The position numbers and the translations under genes are program-made. Below, in pieces: positions 17,401 to 27,937 of a stretch of DNA of 64,000 bases. The notes beneath the pieces were generated by a model that had not been told where the DNA came from, made no database searches, and saw only the letters and a program-made list of their open reading frames with translations. Position 1 is the stretch's first letter. Every line of letters starts with the position of its first letter. This stretch comes from Flavobacterium terrisoli (GTDB lineage: Bacteria; Bacteroidota; Bacteroidia; Flavobacteriales; Flavobacteriaceae), in contig NZ_JARGNA010000008.1 in the NCBI RefSeq assembly GCF_030167905.1, forward strand, positions 62,001 through 126,000, written 5' to 3'.

Positions 17401-20400
17401 AGTTTCTTCTGCACCTGTCCAAATTCATTGGTAACCTTAGTTAAAAAAATACCACTATCTATCGTAAACTCAGTAGTAGTTTCATCTGTCTCCCCTGGTA
17501 ATTTACTCGTTAAGCTTCTATCTAACACATCATAGGTTGCTTCTGTAGGCGAGGCTGTGTCATCTTCATCCGGATTATAGTTAAAAGCACCAGGCGGCAC
17601 AAAACTTACACCGGAATTGGGTACAGTTAACCCACTAAAATCGTCAAATTGGGTGGTTGAATAATAGCTTTCTATAGCCCTGTTAAAACCGTCAGTTTTG
17701 GTTTTACCATTAAGCACCCATACCAAAGTATTATCATTATCAGGGTCAATCGTTGCAGAGGGGGTACTTGTACCATCAAAAACAGCCATTGATTTTTTTA
17801 CCTGAACCGGTTTTCCAAAACCATCTACCAAGGTAGCCGTTAAAATTTGATTGGTTGTTGTAACGTCCAGTCCATTAGTCCCTGTTCTATATTCAGGATC
17901 AAAATGTCGGGTCAAGGCATGATGCAAACTATTGGTGGCTTCTCCGGTAGATAAGGCATCAAAATGATCCTCGGCATCAATAACACCATTAAAAAAATCA
18001 GCCGTGTTTGGACCATACTGATCAATGGCGAAATTGGCTACACTTGTTGCTACCGCCACTTCATTTTGATACTCAAAACGTATTGTCCAGGCGGGTTCTG
18101 CTCCACCGGCTATGCCTTCTAAAAATAATTCATAAGGCCCTGTGATTTCTACTGCACGTCCCCGGTCATCAATACGCGTACGCATAGATTGCTGATTCAT
18201 ATCAGTATTATATACAGGCATCCCAAACAGGAAATTATACTCACTTTTAGAAAAATAACCAAATGCATCTTCAATTCGAATTGGGAACATGTTTAATACA
18301 GTATCATAAGTATATTGCTTGAAATAGTGCGAACCTGTTACATTTGGGTCAACGCTATCATGACTAACAATTTTCGTCATATTACCATAATCATCATAAT
18401 CCATATTCATAGTGGAATACTGAGGAATGTCATTTAGCTTCGTTATTACCTGATGTAATTGACCAGTATTACCTGCGCCTGAACCACCAGTAGTCGCTGG
18501 CGTTGGATAATAAATAGCTTTTCTTTCTCTCAACACAGTACTTCCGTTAGATTCATAAACCCTTATAAACTCAGGATACCCCACAGCATTATCAAGAGAC
18601 GCAAAAGTAGATGCTGGATAATAGGTGATTTTGGTAACATAAGCATCAGTATTTTGTTCTCCATAATCGCGGTATTGCGTAATATTCCCAAAAGCATCAA
18701 ATGCCTCAGTAGCTGTAACTATATATTTATCACCTGAGCCTCCTTCTGTAAAATGTTTTATCGTAGCTAATGGAGCAACAAAAAGGCTTGAATGGTCTAA
18801 ATCTGTACATACAAAACCATTGCTTGGTATTGCACCACCATTTATTGTGGCAGTTTGATCTACAGTACTGCCATATTTAACCGCATCTGCATTAAAAGTT
18901 GTCCCAAATGTGCTGGTGGAAGGGTCAAAAGTTCCGGCGGCCGCAATAGCTTCAGTACCATTTATAGCAATTCCCGGACGATAAATTCCATAAGAGGTTA
19001 TGCTCTCAGTCCATAATGTAGTTCCTGCAAAAAGGGATTCCTTTTTAACAGCGCCTTTTAAATAGTAATTGTCATTGTGGAACTCTTGCGTAGTATACCT
19101 GTAAACTGCTGGATAATCTGTTATAGTCGCAGGATCAGCATAGATATCTATATGATTGTTGTATCCTTCACGCTGTTCTACTTTTACTTTCTTAAATCCA
19201 AAAAAATCTCTTTCCCTACGGTCATAATAGGGGTCTTCATATTCAACAGTAATCAATGCTCTGTCAAAATCCCAACTATTATCAGCTGTAAATCCATCAT
19301 AAACAGCTATCGTACTTAATACATATTGACTGTGAGGCATTTCAAAAATGTTTCCTTCACGGGAATAAGCCACTTCCCAGGAACCACCGGTTGGGGTGTT
19401 GACTTTTTTAAGGAGGTTGGTTTTACCAATTTTTGATAAACGGGCATGTAATTCCCCATCATCAGTGTCTGCTCCTGTTTCCGAATTTTCATTTCCATTT
19501 CCTGCCGTTAATATATCTGCAAACCCATCCCCATTAATATCCTGTATGGTTATTTCATCTCTGCTTAAGGATTGCTCACCACCAAATTTTGGATTGATGT
19601 TGATTTGGAACAAACCTAAAATACAAATTGGAATGGTAAAGGAACCATTAGCCCCTTCTGCTGTTGATCTGTTTCGATTGATATAGTTGGTAGCGCCACC
19701 ATTGTTATAACTGCCTGCAAAGCCATTACCGGTGTTCAGGGCATAAGTAAAATTACCCCCACTCGAGTCTGTCAACAAATCCAACAAACCGTCACCGTTG
19801 ATGTCCATCAGGTTCTTTTCGGTATATGCTTTAGAGGAAGACGCAGTGATACCGGCAGAGAAAGCATTGAACCCGTAAGAAAAGCCGGCTCCACCGGCAA
19901 AATTGCTGTATTTACCTTTAAGGTCTGTGGATGCCCAGGTCTGTTCCGGTCCAAAACCATAACCTAAATTCAAGCGCACTTTTAAACCCCCTTCTGCATT
20001 AACACGGTCAACTAATCCATCCCCATTCATGTCGAGCCATAATAAGGCTTCCTTGTTAGCCCCGCCACCTACTGAACCACTAATTCCAATGGATGACTTG
20101 GTCTGGGGTTGGTCCGGGGATTTAATCGTTGGTTTTACGCTTCCCACAGACCACGCAATATTATATTTAGGATCACAGGTTTTTGAAGTGACAAAAGTAC
20201 CACTGGCAGTAGCACCCCAGCTCTCTGAGGTACTTGTGGTTACTCGTCCAAAATTCAATGTTCTTTCTTCGGCAATGGCTCCCAGTAAGTTCGTGAACTG
20301 CACTTTATCCCTTGTCAGGATATCCGGGTATCGGTCTCCATTTAAATCCAAATAATTTAATTCTGCCCAGTTGAAACTGGTACTATAGTTCCCGCTGCCA

Positions 20401-23400
20401 CCAACGCCTCCTGCATCAAAACCTGCAGCAATGGAATGCCCTTCACCTTTATTGATCAAATTAACTCCTCTGATCGTTGGGAAAGTACATTGTGTCACAG
20501 TTCCTGGTGTAACCGGAATCATCTCAATAAAAATAGTTTGCAGATTTTTAACGCCAAATCTCGAAGTGGAAAAGAACTCTTCCTGCACATTTACCCCATC
20601 TGTAGCATGCCACATACTGTTTTTACCTTCCGGCGATAGGGTAATAAATCTTGTATTGGAAACATTTTGGCTGTTATCTTGCTGGATGCAATCGGCTACA
20701 GCTTGCCCTGAAGCATTATTATCAATACAGTCCTGGATATCGTCATTGGCCGTTTCAAGTACAGATTCGTCTATAGGAATTATGACTCCGGCGGCTGTAA
20801 AGCCATATCGGGCAGTGATAATAGGTTCTCCAGTAGAAGTATTCAAAGTTACTGTATTATCAACTTCCCATGGGTCAATGTTTCCACTTCCGTCTGTATC
20901 AACACTTTCTCTAGCCACTACTATACCGCCATGATAAGCAAATTGTCCCCAGCGTCTGTAATTCGGTCCAAAACCATCATTTCCTACCTTACAATAGATA
21001 TCTTTTGAATACTGGGAATCAGGGATTAGGTTTACTTTATAATCCCTAACGGTTCCTTCCGGCGTAAAAGCACTGGTTTGATGCAGGTCTGAAGGATTGT
21101 ATTGGAAAGTAGACCCACCAATAACCCTCATAAGAACATAGCCATCAGACACACCACTTGGGATAGGAATAGTAAAAGAATGTTCATGGTCAACTAAATT
21201 CGATTTAAAAAATTCTCCCGCCTCAATAGTCGTGCTTCTGTTAAAGTCAAGCCAAACCGCAGCATGTCCTTCAGTAACGATGGTATTGTCTAAAGTAACA
21301 TTTAAAATATAATTGCTTCCTTTCAGCAGGAATGGGTTGACTGATAAAGTAGTTCTGTCTTGATAGTAATTTGTTGCGCAGCTGATACCTGTATCATGCA
21401 ATGAATCAAAATCAACAGCAGTCAGTCTGTTATTGGTACTGCAAACCCCGGTTGGGATATTATAAGTTGGTAAAGTGGTAACCGGTGTAGTAGACTGGGT
21501 AACTATCGCCTTAATAGGTTCTGTACCTAAACTTCCGAGATTAGCCAATTCTGATACAGCAGTATTTAATTCGACAAAAATAGTTGATGTCAAATTACTG
21601 GTCAGGGTAATCCCGTTGATACCTGTACCGGTCAACGTAACATTTCCTCCACCTTTATTTACAATCATATCTAAAGTGGCTAAGACTTTTTTATTACTGT
21701 TTTTAACCACAACATTAATAGGATATGCTCCATCGTCTAATGTAGAAGAAGCATTAATAACCGCAGAATTGAAAACCGGTTTTATGGTAACAGGCTGTAG
21801 TGGATCTATAGTAAATTTTGAAGTAACATCGGAATTGATTTTGTTATTGAATATCCCATAATCCACAATACCATATAATATCTCCCCACTACTGGTTGTA
21901 ATTGTTGGTCGCCAGTCAATTTTTTTCCAATCCACATTCGAATTGGTAATAACACTAAATCTAAAACAGGTTTTATCTACAGCAGTTGAGGAAGGCAATG
22001 GTGAAAGTGTAGTAGAAATAAAATCGTTTACTCCTACATTTCCTCCTAATATCTGATCATAGGTGGCTGTGTAAGTATTGCTTACATCAAACACGCCCAT
22101 ACTCTCATCAAAAAGTCCTTCTTCAATTTTAAAGGTAATGTTGTCGCTATAAGTGTGGTCCGAACCGGTAAGGGCCGGTATTGTATTTAAGAGCGGATTC
22201 CATCCAAAACTGATAGGTCCTGCTTGGTTAACAACAAGCAAAGTATTGGCAGAAACAATAAATCCTTCAGAAGCCTGAGATGAAAAATAAGACAAGTCAT
22301 TCGCATCCAATTCGTTTGTAGGGTCATTATACAATATTTGTGGATTCCAATGAACACGATCATAACTTCCTTCAGTTTTAGCCTGAACCCTGAAATAAAT
22401 GTTATCACCTTTATTAACAGGGACTAAACCAGGCACGGTCATATCAGCCGGAGTGAGATTTACTGTCTGGCTTGATGAAAATGTTGGATTAATTTCCTTG
22501 TGCCAGATGACACTCGAAGAACCATCCTCTTTTTGAATAGACAATACCACACCATCATAATCATTAAAAAAAGGATTGGTTGATGTAGGATAAGGATTTT
22601 GGACAGTTGGAGGTAAAGGCGCAAGTACAACTGTATTTGTTAAGGCAGATATCGTAATGTCGCCATCTTTAGGTGCCGTCCACATTTTGACAATGTCATG
22701 CGGAGGGTTTTCATCATCTAACTGCTCAATGGTTTCCAAAGCGATATTGTCGATGATACCTTCAGTAATTTCCCCTGCGCTTACCGGGTTTGGTGTTCGC
22801 CCATTTTCATTGGAAAAATCTACGTCAACAGTCATATAATCATCCTTATTGGCCTGGTTGAACATCACATTGCCAGCATCAACTAAATCAATCAACCCAT
22901 CACCGTTCACATCCGAGAAATAGGTACTGTTAACACTTTTGGATTTGTTGTAAGTATATCCAAGGAATGCACCATAACTTGCTGAACCACCAATGCTGAA
23001 TGAATTAGAGCGGTTTCGGCTGATGTTGTTAATATTGTTGATTGGAAGTTCCGAATCAAAACCTGTTCCTGTGTTCGGCCTGAAATATAGTGCATCGTTT
23101 TTCCGGAATACCTTATCGTTAAGCCCGTCTCCGTTAATATCGATAAAAGAAACTAAGCCACCTCCGCTTGAATAGTCAAAACCCAAATTGATTCCTGCGG
23201 TAAAGCCGTTGGTCCCGCCGACACAACTTGCTGAAAAACCTACATAAAGTCCTCCATTTACACCACCACTTTCAGAAGAGCCCAAGGCACTGGCATGATT
23301 GGTAAATTCTGAAGAAATATTGCTAATGGCATTCCCGGTAATAAGATCACCCGTAATATCATTACTTGCATGGCTCCAAGAATCGTTCAGGGTCATATCA

Positions 23401-25865
23401 ATGATATTGTTATTGGAAATAGTAGACCCATCGTCCCCTTTATCTTCATACTCCATGGTATTCGAATAGAACAAATCACCACTGGCATCATACTCAGCGA
23501 TGCTTTTCAATAATTTTTTAAAGAAGATTTCCTGACCGTTGTTATAATTGAAGCGATAAGAACGGATTGGTCTTAAATCATTTATGCTGCTGTCAAATAG
23601 GCCGACTTTAATTTCCTTAAGCAGGTTTTTAGTCACTTGAACCACACCATTCCTTGCATTTACTTGTTTATCAGCTCTATTCTGATAAGGATATAATACG
23701 CTGCTTTCATAAGTGTCACCATCCTTTATAAACTCTACTTTATAATAATTGTTTTGTGTAATGGAGTTATGTAAAGTATATTTTATTTCTTTGATATAAA
23801 ATTCATTGCCACCATCTCCCGGCTGTCCCGACAAACTGATATTGTAATTGTTTTCATAAGTATATTCTACATAATTGCCATTGGTGTCTTCAGTTCTGCA
23901 TAATCCCCAATAGGTAATGTTTCCGGTGGTTAAATTCCCTGTTCTTATGACTGCATTATCCACTACCGCACTGCCATGTCCTCCATAAAAACTCTTATTT
24001 CCCATTTTATCCGTTACTTCCCACCAATAATTGGTTGGATTGTCACCATGACGAACGATGAGTGCATAGGCCCCCTCTATTCTTGGATAAAATCGTCTCT
24101 CAGCAGATCTAGGTATGCTTTCTTTTCTGTGCGGATTGGTGTATTCAGCACCATCCATTAAGGTTAGCATACCGCCACCCATGGAATATATCTCGGTTTC
24201 ATTCGCGATATCATATCGAGGCGCTCCCCAACGGGTATCTAAACTAACTCCTGGGATTGACAAATCCCAACCTAATCCCATCCAGCCATTACCACCTTCG
24301 CTACTGTAATTCACGGAAAGAGTGGGTTGCATACCTGCTCTACCTGCTGGTAATTTAATTGGAAAACTGGTATTAACAGTTCCCATGTTATTAGGAGTTG
24401 GCGGCGCTATGCTCACAACGCCTGTCGTAGGTTCAGCGGCTTTGATGTCTTTGATGGAAGTGGGTGTAAAACTACCGGTTTCCGGAGATTCAGGCACTTT
24501 TACAATACCGTTGATAAAGTCGGTAAAATGAACTGTTTTGGAAACGATTTCATTGGCTGTTGTAAGCAAAGTATCTTTCTCCAAAGCCATCCATTTCTTT
24601 TGATCACTGTCAAAGTAAAAAGTTTTCACATCTCTCGCAGTATATCCTGTTGGAAACTTAGAAGCATCGTATTTTATATGAACTTTCGCAGGGCTTTTGG
24701 TAAATAAATTCCCGTGTGGCAGCATTCTGTATCCCGAATAATCGGCTGTAACATTCACCATTTCCGGAGACAATGTTGGCACATCCACATAACGCAAACC
24801 GGCTATCGAAATATTTTGATTTTCTTCTAAACTCAAGCTGTCAACCTCAAGTCGGGCACCTCCTAAAGCTAAATTATCGCGAAGTCCTTTGATAAAATTT
24901 TTATTTATATAAGGTATAACCTTCGCTTCTTTGTGCAATTCTGAAGGTTTGTCGAGCAATTGAACCACTTTTATGGTGTTTTCAATTGATTTTCCATTGG
25001 GATCAACATAAGATACGGTTAAATTGGCATTTGGTGCTTTTTCTTCAACAAGTGCTTCAAAAGCACCATTGATAACCGGATATTCTTTTCCTAAGACTGT
25101 TATTTTTTGGACATTGTTATCCGCTATAAAACCACTCAAGGCAATAGCACCAAAATAGGATTTTGCTTCTGTCTGGTTGAATACGATTGGAGCTGTTTTG
25201 GTTTTTTCTTCATATACCAATTTTAGGTTTCTAATCATGTATTGGTACTTCGATTGTTCCCAGGTAGTAAACCTAACGGTGTTTTTGCCTTTTTGAATGG
25301 TATTCGGATTTAGTCTTTCCTTTACCTTAGTCCATTCTTTGGTTGTTTTTATGATATTTCCGCCTAAGGCATATTGATCATTAATACTTTTAGTTGCCTG
25401 GGTTCCGTCGGCCAAACCAAATAATTCATACTCCAGATAGACATCTTTATCCATTTTGACATCACTCTTCAATTCAAAAGAGAAGATATTATCAGTCAAT
25501 TCATCAATCGGTAGGTTTTCACTTTTACCAATGATACCTTGCTTTTCTAGAGAAAGTATGGTATCAGCATCACTAAGCTCTTCATTGGCTGCCAATAAAT
25601 CAGGTTGGATTGTTTTGGTAACAATGGTTCTTGTTTCAGCAGGTGAAGTATTCGAGACCAAGTCATCAAACCCTCTAAACTGATTCTGATTAAAAAGGGC
25701 ATCGTTATAATAGGTAGAAGCAACACCGGAAATATACTGTACTTTTCCACTATTCATAGCATAGTTCAAGGTCGGGGAAAGAACCATCAAATTGGTCATG
25801 ACCGCCATAAATAATTGCTGGGCGAATTGTTGTTTTCTAATACGGGAAAATATAGAATTTTGCAT
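14472..25865 (-). CDS. Giant SpvB/FG-GAP/RHS polymorphic toxin with C-terminal amidase domain
   Basis: A 3797-residue protein. A weak signal-like hydrophobic stretch lies near residues 16-37. An SpvB-type module begins about residue 490 (NTSFPIKLPAGRAGMQPTLS). FG-GAP/VCBS repeats with INGDGLND-type motifs occur near 908, about 2022 and elsewhere. A GEVED-like domain lies near 1470-1610 (AAVWLDFNRSTTIEAGEFF). RHS/YD repeats run from about 2600 to 3500. The RHS core signature (ELDEESGLYYYGARYYDP) is at about 3510-3530, and a DPNGK boundary near 3563 precedes the variable tip. The tip (about 3600-3740) is an N-acetylmuramoyl-L-alanine amidase/PGRP-like domain with GVVLHRT and PHEDVSWK as metal-site His motifs. 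It has no T9SS tail, as expected if the toxin tip must be free. It is fourth in a five-gene operon. Confidence 0.85.
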   Translation of the reverse strand: MQNSIFSRIRKQQFAQQLFMAVMTNLMVLSPTLNYAMNSGKVQYISGVASTYYNDALFNQNQFRGFDDLVSNTSPAETRTIVTKTIQPDLLAANEELSDADTILSLEKQGIIGKSENLPIDELTDNIFSFELKSDVKMDKDVYLEYELFGLADGTQATKSINDQYALGGNIIKTTKEWTKVKERLNPNTIQKGKNTVRFTTWEQSKYQYMIRNLKLVYEEKTKTAPIVFNQTEAKSYFGAIALSGFIADNNVQKITVLGKEYPVINGAFEALVEEKAPNANLTVSYVDPNGKSIENTIKVVQLLDKPSELHKEAKVIPYINKNFIKGLRDNLALGGARLEVDSLSLEENQNISIAGLRYVDVPTLSPEMVNVTADYSGYRMLPHGNLFTKSPAKVHIKYDASKFPTGYTARDVKTFYFDSDQKKWMALEKDTLLTTANEIVSKTVHFTDFINGIVKVPESPETGSFTPTSIKDIKAAEPTTGVVSIAPPTPNNMGTVNTSFPIKLPAGRAGMQPTLSVNYSSEGGNGWMGLGWDLSIPGVSLDTRWGAPRYDIANETEIYSMGGGMLTLMDGAEYTNPHRKESIPRSAERRFYPRIEGAYALIVRHGDNPTNYWWEVTDKMGNKSFYGGHGSAVVDNAVIRTGNLTTGNITYWGLCRTEDTNGNYVEYTYENNYNISLSGQPGDGGNEFYIKEIKYTLHNSITQNNYYKVEFIKDGDTYESSVLYPYQNRADKQVNARNGVVQVTKNLLKEIKVGLFDSSINDLRPIRSYRFNYNNGQEIFFKKLLKSIAEYDASGDLFYSNTMEYEDKGDDGSTISNNNIIDMTLNDSWSHASNDITGDLITGNAISNISSEFTNHASALGSSESGGVNGGLYVGFSASCVGGTNGFTAGINLGFDYSSGGGLVSFIDINGDGLNDKVFRKNDALYFRPNTGTGFDSELPINNINNISRNRSNSFSIGGSASYGAFLGYTYNKSKSVNSTYFSDVNGDGLIDLVDAGNVMFNQANKDDYMTVDVDFSNENGRTPNPVSAGEITEGIIDNIALETIEQLDDENPPHDIVKMWTAPKDGDITISALTNTVVLAPLPPTVQNPYPTSTNPFFNDYDGVVLSIQKEDGSSSVIWHKEINPTFSSSQTVNLTPADMTVPGLVPVNKGDNIYFRVQAKTEGSYDRVHWNPQILYNDPTNELDANDLSYFSSQASEGFIVSANTLLVVNQAGPISFGWNPLLNTIPALTGSDHTYSDNITFKIEEGLFDESMGVFDVSNTYTATYDQILGGNVGVNDFISTTLSPLPSSTAVDKTCFRFSVITNSNVDWKKIDWRPTITTSSGEILYGIVDYGIFNNKINSDVTSKFTIDPLQPVTIKPVFNSAVINASSTLDDGAYPINVVVKNSNKKVLATLDMIVNKGGGNVTLTGTGINGITLTSNLTSTIFVELNTAVSELANLGSLGTEPIKAIVTQSTTPVTTLPTYNIPTGVCSTNNRLTAVDFDSLHDTGISCATNYYQDRTTLSVNPFLLKGSNYILNVTLDNTIVTEGHAAVWLDFNRSTTIEAGEFFKSNLVDHEHSFTIPIPSGVSDGYVLMRVIGGSTFQYNPSDLHQTSAFTPEGTVRDYKVNLIPDSQYSKDIYCKVGNDGFGPNYRRWGQFAYHGGIVVARESVDTDGSGNIDPWEVDNTVTLNTSTGEPIITARYGFTAAGVIIPIDESVLETANDDIQDCIDNNASGQAVADCIQQDNSQNVSNTRFITLSPEGKNSMWHATDGVNVQEEFFSTSRFGVKNLQTIFIEMIPVTPGTVTQCTFPTIRGVNLINKGEGHSIAAGFDAGGVGGSGNYSTSFNWAELNYLDLNGDRYPDILTRDKVQFTNLLGAIAEERTLNFGRVTTSTSESWGATASGTFVTSKTCDPKYNIAWSVGSVKPTIKSPDQPQTKSSIGISGSVGGGANKEALLWLDMNGDGLVDRVNAEGGLKVRLNLGYGFGPEQTWASTDLKGKYSNFAGGAGFSYGFNAFSAGITASSSKAYTEKNLMDINGDGLLDLLTDSSGGNFTYALNTGNGFAGSYNNGGATNYINRNRSTAEGANGSFTIPICILGLFQININPKFGGEQSLSRDEITIQDINGDGFADILTAGNGNENSETGADTDDGELHARLSKIGKTNLLKKVNTPTGGSWEVAYSREGNIFEMPHSQYVLSTIAVYDGFTADNSWDFDRALITVEYEDPYYDRRERDFFGFKKVKVEQREGYNNHIDIYADPATITDYPAVYRYTTQEFHNDNYYLKGAVKKESLFAGTTLWTESITSYGIYRPGIAINGTEAIAAAGTFDPSTSTFGTTFNADAVKYGSTVDQTATINGGAIPSNGFVCTDLDHSSLFVAPLATIKHFTEGGSGDKYIVTATEAFDAFGNITQYRDYGEQNTDAYVTKITYYPASTFASLDNAVGYPEFIRVYESNGSTVLRERKAIYYPTPATTGGSGAGNTGQLHQVITKLNDIPQYSTMNMDYDDYGNMTKIVSHDSVDPNVTGSHYFKQYTYDTVLNMFPIRIEDAFGYFSKSEYNFLFGMPVYNTDMNQQSMRTRIDDRGRAVEITGPYELFLEGIAGGAEPAWTIRFEYQNEVAVATSVANFAIDQYGPNTADFFNGVIDAEDHFDALSTGEATNSLHHALTRHFDPEYRTGTNGLDVTTTNQILTATLVDGFGKPVQVKKSMAVFDGTSTPSATIDPDNDNTLVWVLNGKTKTDGFNRAIESYYSTTQFDDFSGLTVPNSGVSFVPPGAFNYNPDEDDTASPTEATYDVLDRSLTSKLPGETDETTTEFTIDSGIFLTKVTNEFGQVQKKLTDARGRIVSSIQESVTGNVVTNFEYNSIGELLKVTDVAGNITETKYDLAGRRIELRHPDNGITKFTYDLASNLKEKRTSNLLESGGQAILYNYTYNRLDEIIYPQFPENNVHYYYGPSGNSDASNDNAVGKLWYHVDATGTQYFKYGKLGEITKNRRSVVVPGDRTYWFQTDWTYDTWNRVQTIQYPDEELVTYRYNRGGELHAMTSEKNGVAGKNIISQLGYDRFGQRNYLRYGNGTETSYSYEAERRRLDRMKVQQSGNSVLGAGSGVVQREFINNQYSYDVLGNITAIHNNTVAMPTPTQIGGRSWQTFTYDDLNRMTTSAGNFVGRNENGVGFNHSKYTLAMSYDSQHNIKTKTQIHETATSPDPSAVVGAWTQVEQTTYGLDYQEYNTAGYSVSTYDYEQPHAPRKIVEQPVLPGCCDGANDPRVKTKSYEYDYNGNQTKVTEKICTAPEADIIRENLWDEENRLRAIDLNPEATTVHPIGIYTYDAGGERIIKQNSSSVAVYENAEQVGTVIQSDFMLYPSGMLVARPATDNSGVLSYTKHYFAGSQRVSSKIGTTTNLGRFLDEWALQENSSGGAPINLVGTSHDQLTLAETGVTHVYTAFEITPTPIFASNTAFITVPSFEGTDEENEQFFFHPDHLGSSNYITNFVGEVSQHMEYFAFGESFVEEHMNSHNSPYKFNGKELDEESGLYYYGARYYDPKISIWASVDPLVYDDTFWTGNHNGGFFNPFNHGSYMYCYQNPVRLIDPNGKQVDVIDDGVAGGTNVVNDINADVSRPAMGSINGVVLHRTVSSSATSAINSAKANKGKAGFHIVIDTNGETTQLVNFNNRANHVGKQKGEIGNFNSIGIEVVGNYNSTTETWDALTEEQIEATAMAVFTIMTEYNLTMEDIYPHEDVSWKTAGEGQTVIDAIHDRLDELVNPPPPPTTEKNNDIQIKERIPETKKDGIIRDLFDMQKKLERGLKLMLKR

Positions 25866-25877
25866 AGTATATTTTGT

Positions 25878-27932
25878 TTAGTTTATTATTAGTTTGTGTG
25901 TTGTAACATAATCTTTCGCCGAAATAGCAACAAAGTAAATTCCACTGGTAGTCAGATCATAATCCTTTTGATAATGGTCCTCCCCGTTAAAATATTCATT
26001 TATCAAAGTTTTACCGGTAACATCATAAATGATGATACTCACATCTTTGATCTCGTTAAAATCAACGTTTACGGTAAAATGTCCCGAAGTGGGATTGGGA
26101 TACACCTGACTAAAGGAAGGCCGCAATTCGGCATCGTAAATGATAGTCACACTATCCTCAACGAAACAACCTGTCGAATTGTTCAGGACTTTACAGGTAT
26201 AGTTCCCGCCATCAGTAACAACAATGGAGGGATCAGTTGAGATTACAATGTTGTTAGGCAATTGCCCTACTGGGGTAAAATACCAGGCATAGCTGACATT
26301 TGGCACTGTAATATTGGCAGCTGCATTTAGCGTCGCTGAATCTCCTAGGGCTAACATTTGGGTAGGCCCCAACTCGAGCAGCATACCAGGTATAGGAGTT
26401 ACTGTAAAATTAGTAGTCTGGGTATATCCGCTGGCATCTGTTACAGTTACTGCATAAGAACCTACAGTCAATCCAAAAGAAAAATCTCTCTCGGGTTGAA
26501 AAAACTGTTGATTGTAAGCATTGTCAGTTCCATGAATATTAACAGCAAATATGGGTTGTCCTCCTCTGATGACAAAGTCAACTGTTCCTATTGTACCATT
26601 ACATGCCATAGGTTGAACGGTGGCAAAAACTACCATCTTAGGACCAACGCCAAAAGTAAATTGATTATAAGTTGTTGTTGGGCTTGACCATTTAAGATCG
26701 TTATATTCTGCATAACCACCTGTAAAACTGGTAACCTGATAAGCATCAACATTGCCTCCATTAAAATCAGAGACTACATTATTGCCGGCATTCCTGTCAA
26801 TTAACAACCAAAAAGCTTCGTCAGGAAGCAAGGTCACACTAGGATCCTTTTTATATTTTAAATGGGTGACCAAATTGTGAGTTGAAGGACCGAATTTTTC
26901 AGTCAGCCAAACCCTGTTAATTTTTTTTATTCCATTGTTCAAAACCGTATTGGGAGTTTCCGCTCCATTATTGTCTCCCATCAGGAGAAAACTCTGGTCT
27001 TCAATATAGGCTGTATTGGCATAATTGTCATCCAATAATCCGCTATCACCTGTCCAGAAAATCATCTTTTTCAAAGGATTGGCATCATGAGCACTAACGG
27101 CCTGTTTTTGATTTAAGGCACTGTTGGAATCTTTTCCTAAACCAAATATCCGGTTACCAAAAAGCGGATTGTTTTCCTTATGCCAAACAATTTCATTCTT
27201 TGAATTATAGTAATTAACTCCAGCCTCTAATGTGATACCATATTTTATAGCCAAATAACTCTCTACTCTCCATTTTTCCTTTTGATTCAATGCTTTTCTG
27301 TAAACAATGAATTCCGGAATCTCTCCCTGAAAATTAATCGCCCCGTTAAAGGCCTTCCCAACCAGAACATCGCTTTCCCCATTTACACCATAGGAATTGA
27401 CAATTTTTTTACTGTTGAAATTGTGCCATACCAAAGTATTCAATCTGGCATTGGGTCTGGACCCTGAAGCCGTTGGATAAGGCAGGTTAAGATTGTTTTT
27501 ATCAAATGTTGCGGTAGATAATCTAAACGCCTGCTCATTCACAGCACCTGAAGCAACCGGAACACTTGAATTCCAGGCGGTACTCATCAAAGCCTGCAGA
27601 TCAGAAGGATTTGATGGTGGCAGAGGCTGACTAACCATAAAAACAGTCGCATCTTTCATGCTTTCTACTTTACTCAGAAAGGAGACAAAACTATTTGAAT
27701 TGTAAGTATAGGAATAGTTATAATTTAACAGGGATTGCTGAAGCGTTGTCCCTGCTCCAAGCGTTATGGCTTTGTTATTTCTACTATGATCTTTATATCT
27801 AAAAGTGGTTGCCGGTGACGGATCCTTAATAACTTTACTCCAGATTTCTGCTTGCGAAACTCCTCCGGGGCTTTGGCTAAAAACATAGCTTAGACCGCAT
27901 ACGCTCAGTAATAGTGATAATTTTCTTTTCAT
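25878..27932 (-). CDS. T9SS-sorted surface protein with laminin-G/Ig-like regions
   Basis: A 684-residue exported protein with N-terminal signal (LLLSVCGLSYVFSQS). The first 300 residues match a layout frequent in Bacteroidota surface proteins: a concanavalin/laminin-G-like region with LNTLVWHNFNSKKIVNSYG and FQGEIPEFIVYRKALNQKEK, then KYGITLEAG. An Ig/PKD-like part follows around residues 520-600 (YTCKVLNNSTGCFVEDSVTI). The C-terminal 75 residues form a type A T9SS sorting domain (VYPNPTSGHFTVNVD ... ISAKDYVTTHKLIIN). It lies 5 nt after the S8 protease and 12 nt before the RHS gene, so is cotranscribed with both. Its role may be display, adhesion or carriage of the RHS protein; this is inference. 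Confidence 0.82.
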   Translation of the reverse strand: MKRKLSLLLSVCGLSYVFSQSPGGVSQAEIWSKVIKDPSPATTFRYKDHSRNNKAITLGAGTTLQQSLLNYNYSYTYNSNSFVSFLSKVESMKDATVFMVSQPLPPSNPSDLQALMSTAWNSSVPVASGAVNEQAFRLSTATFDKNNLNLPYPTASGSRPNARLNTLVWHNFNSKKIVNSYGVNGESDVLVGKAFNGAINFQGEIPEFIVYRKALNQKEKWRVESYLAIKYGITLEAGVNYYNSKNEIVWHKENNPLFGNRIFGLGKDSNSALNQKQAVSAHDANPLKKMIFWTGDSGLLDDNYANTAYIEDQSFLLMGDNNGAETPNTVLNNGIKKINRVWLTEKFGPSTHNLVTHLKYKKDPSVTLLPDEAFWLLIDRNAGNNVVSDFNGGNVDAYQVTSFTGGYAEYNDLKWSSPTTTYNQFTFGVGPKMVVFATVQPMACNGTIGTVDFVIRGGQPIFAVNIHGTDNAYNQQFFQPERDFSFGLTVGSYAVTVTDASGYTQTTNFTVTPIPGMLLELGPTQMLALGDSATLNAAANITVPNVSYAWYFTPVGQLPNNIVISTDPSIVVTDGGNYTCKVLNNSTGCFVEDSVTIIYDAELRPSFSQVYPNPTSGHFTVNVDFNEIKDVSIIIYDVTGKTLINEYFNGEDHYQKDYDLTTSGIYFVAISAKDYVTTHKLIIN

Positions 27933-27937
27933 AATAG

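Noticed and set aside
19396..20934. Plus-strand open frames of 96-167 codons inside the RHS gene
   Set aside because: They are antisense shadows of the long coding frame; no start context or family similarity.
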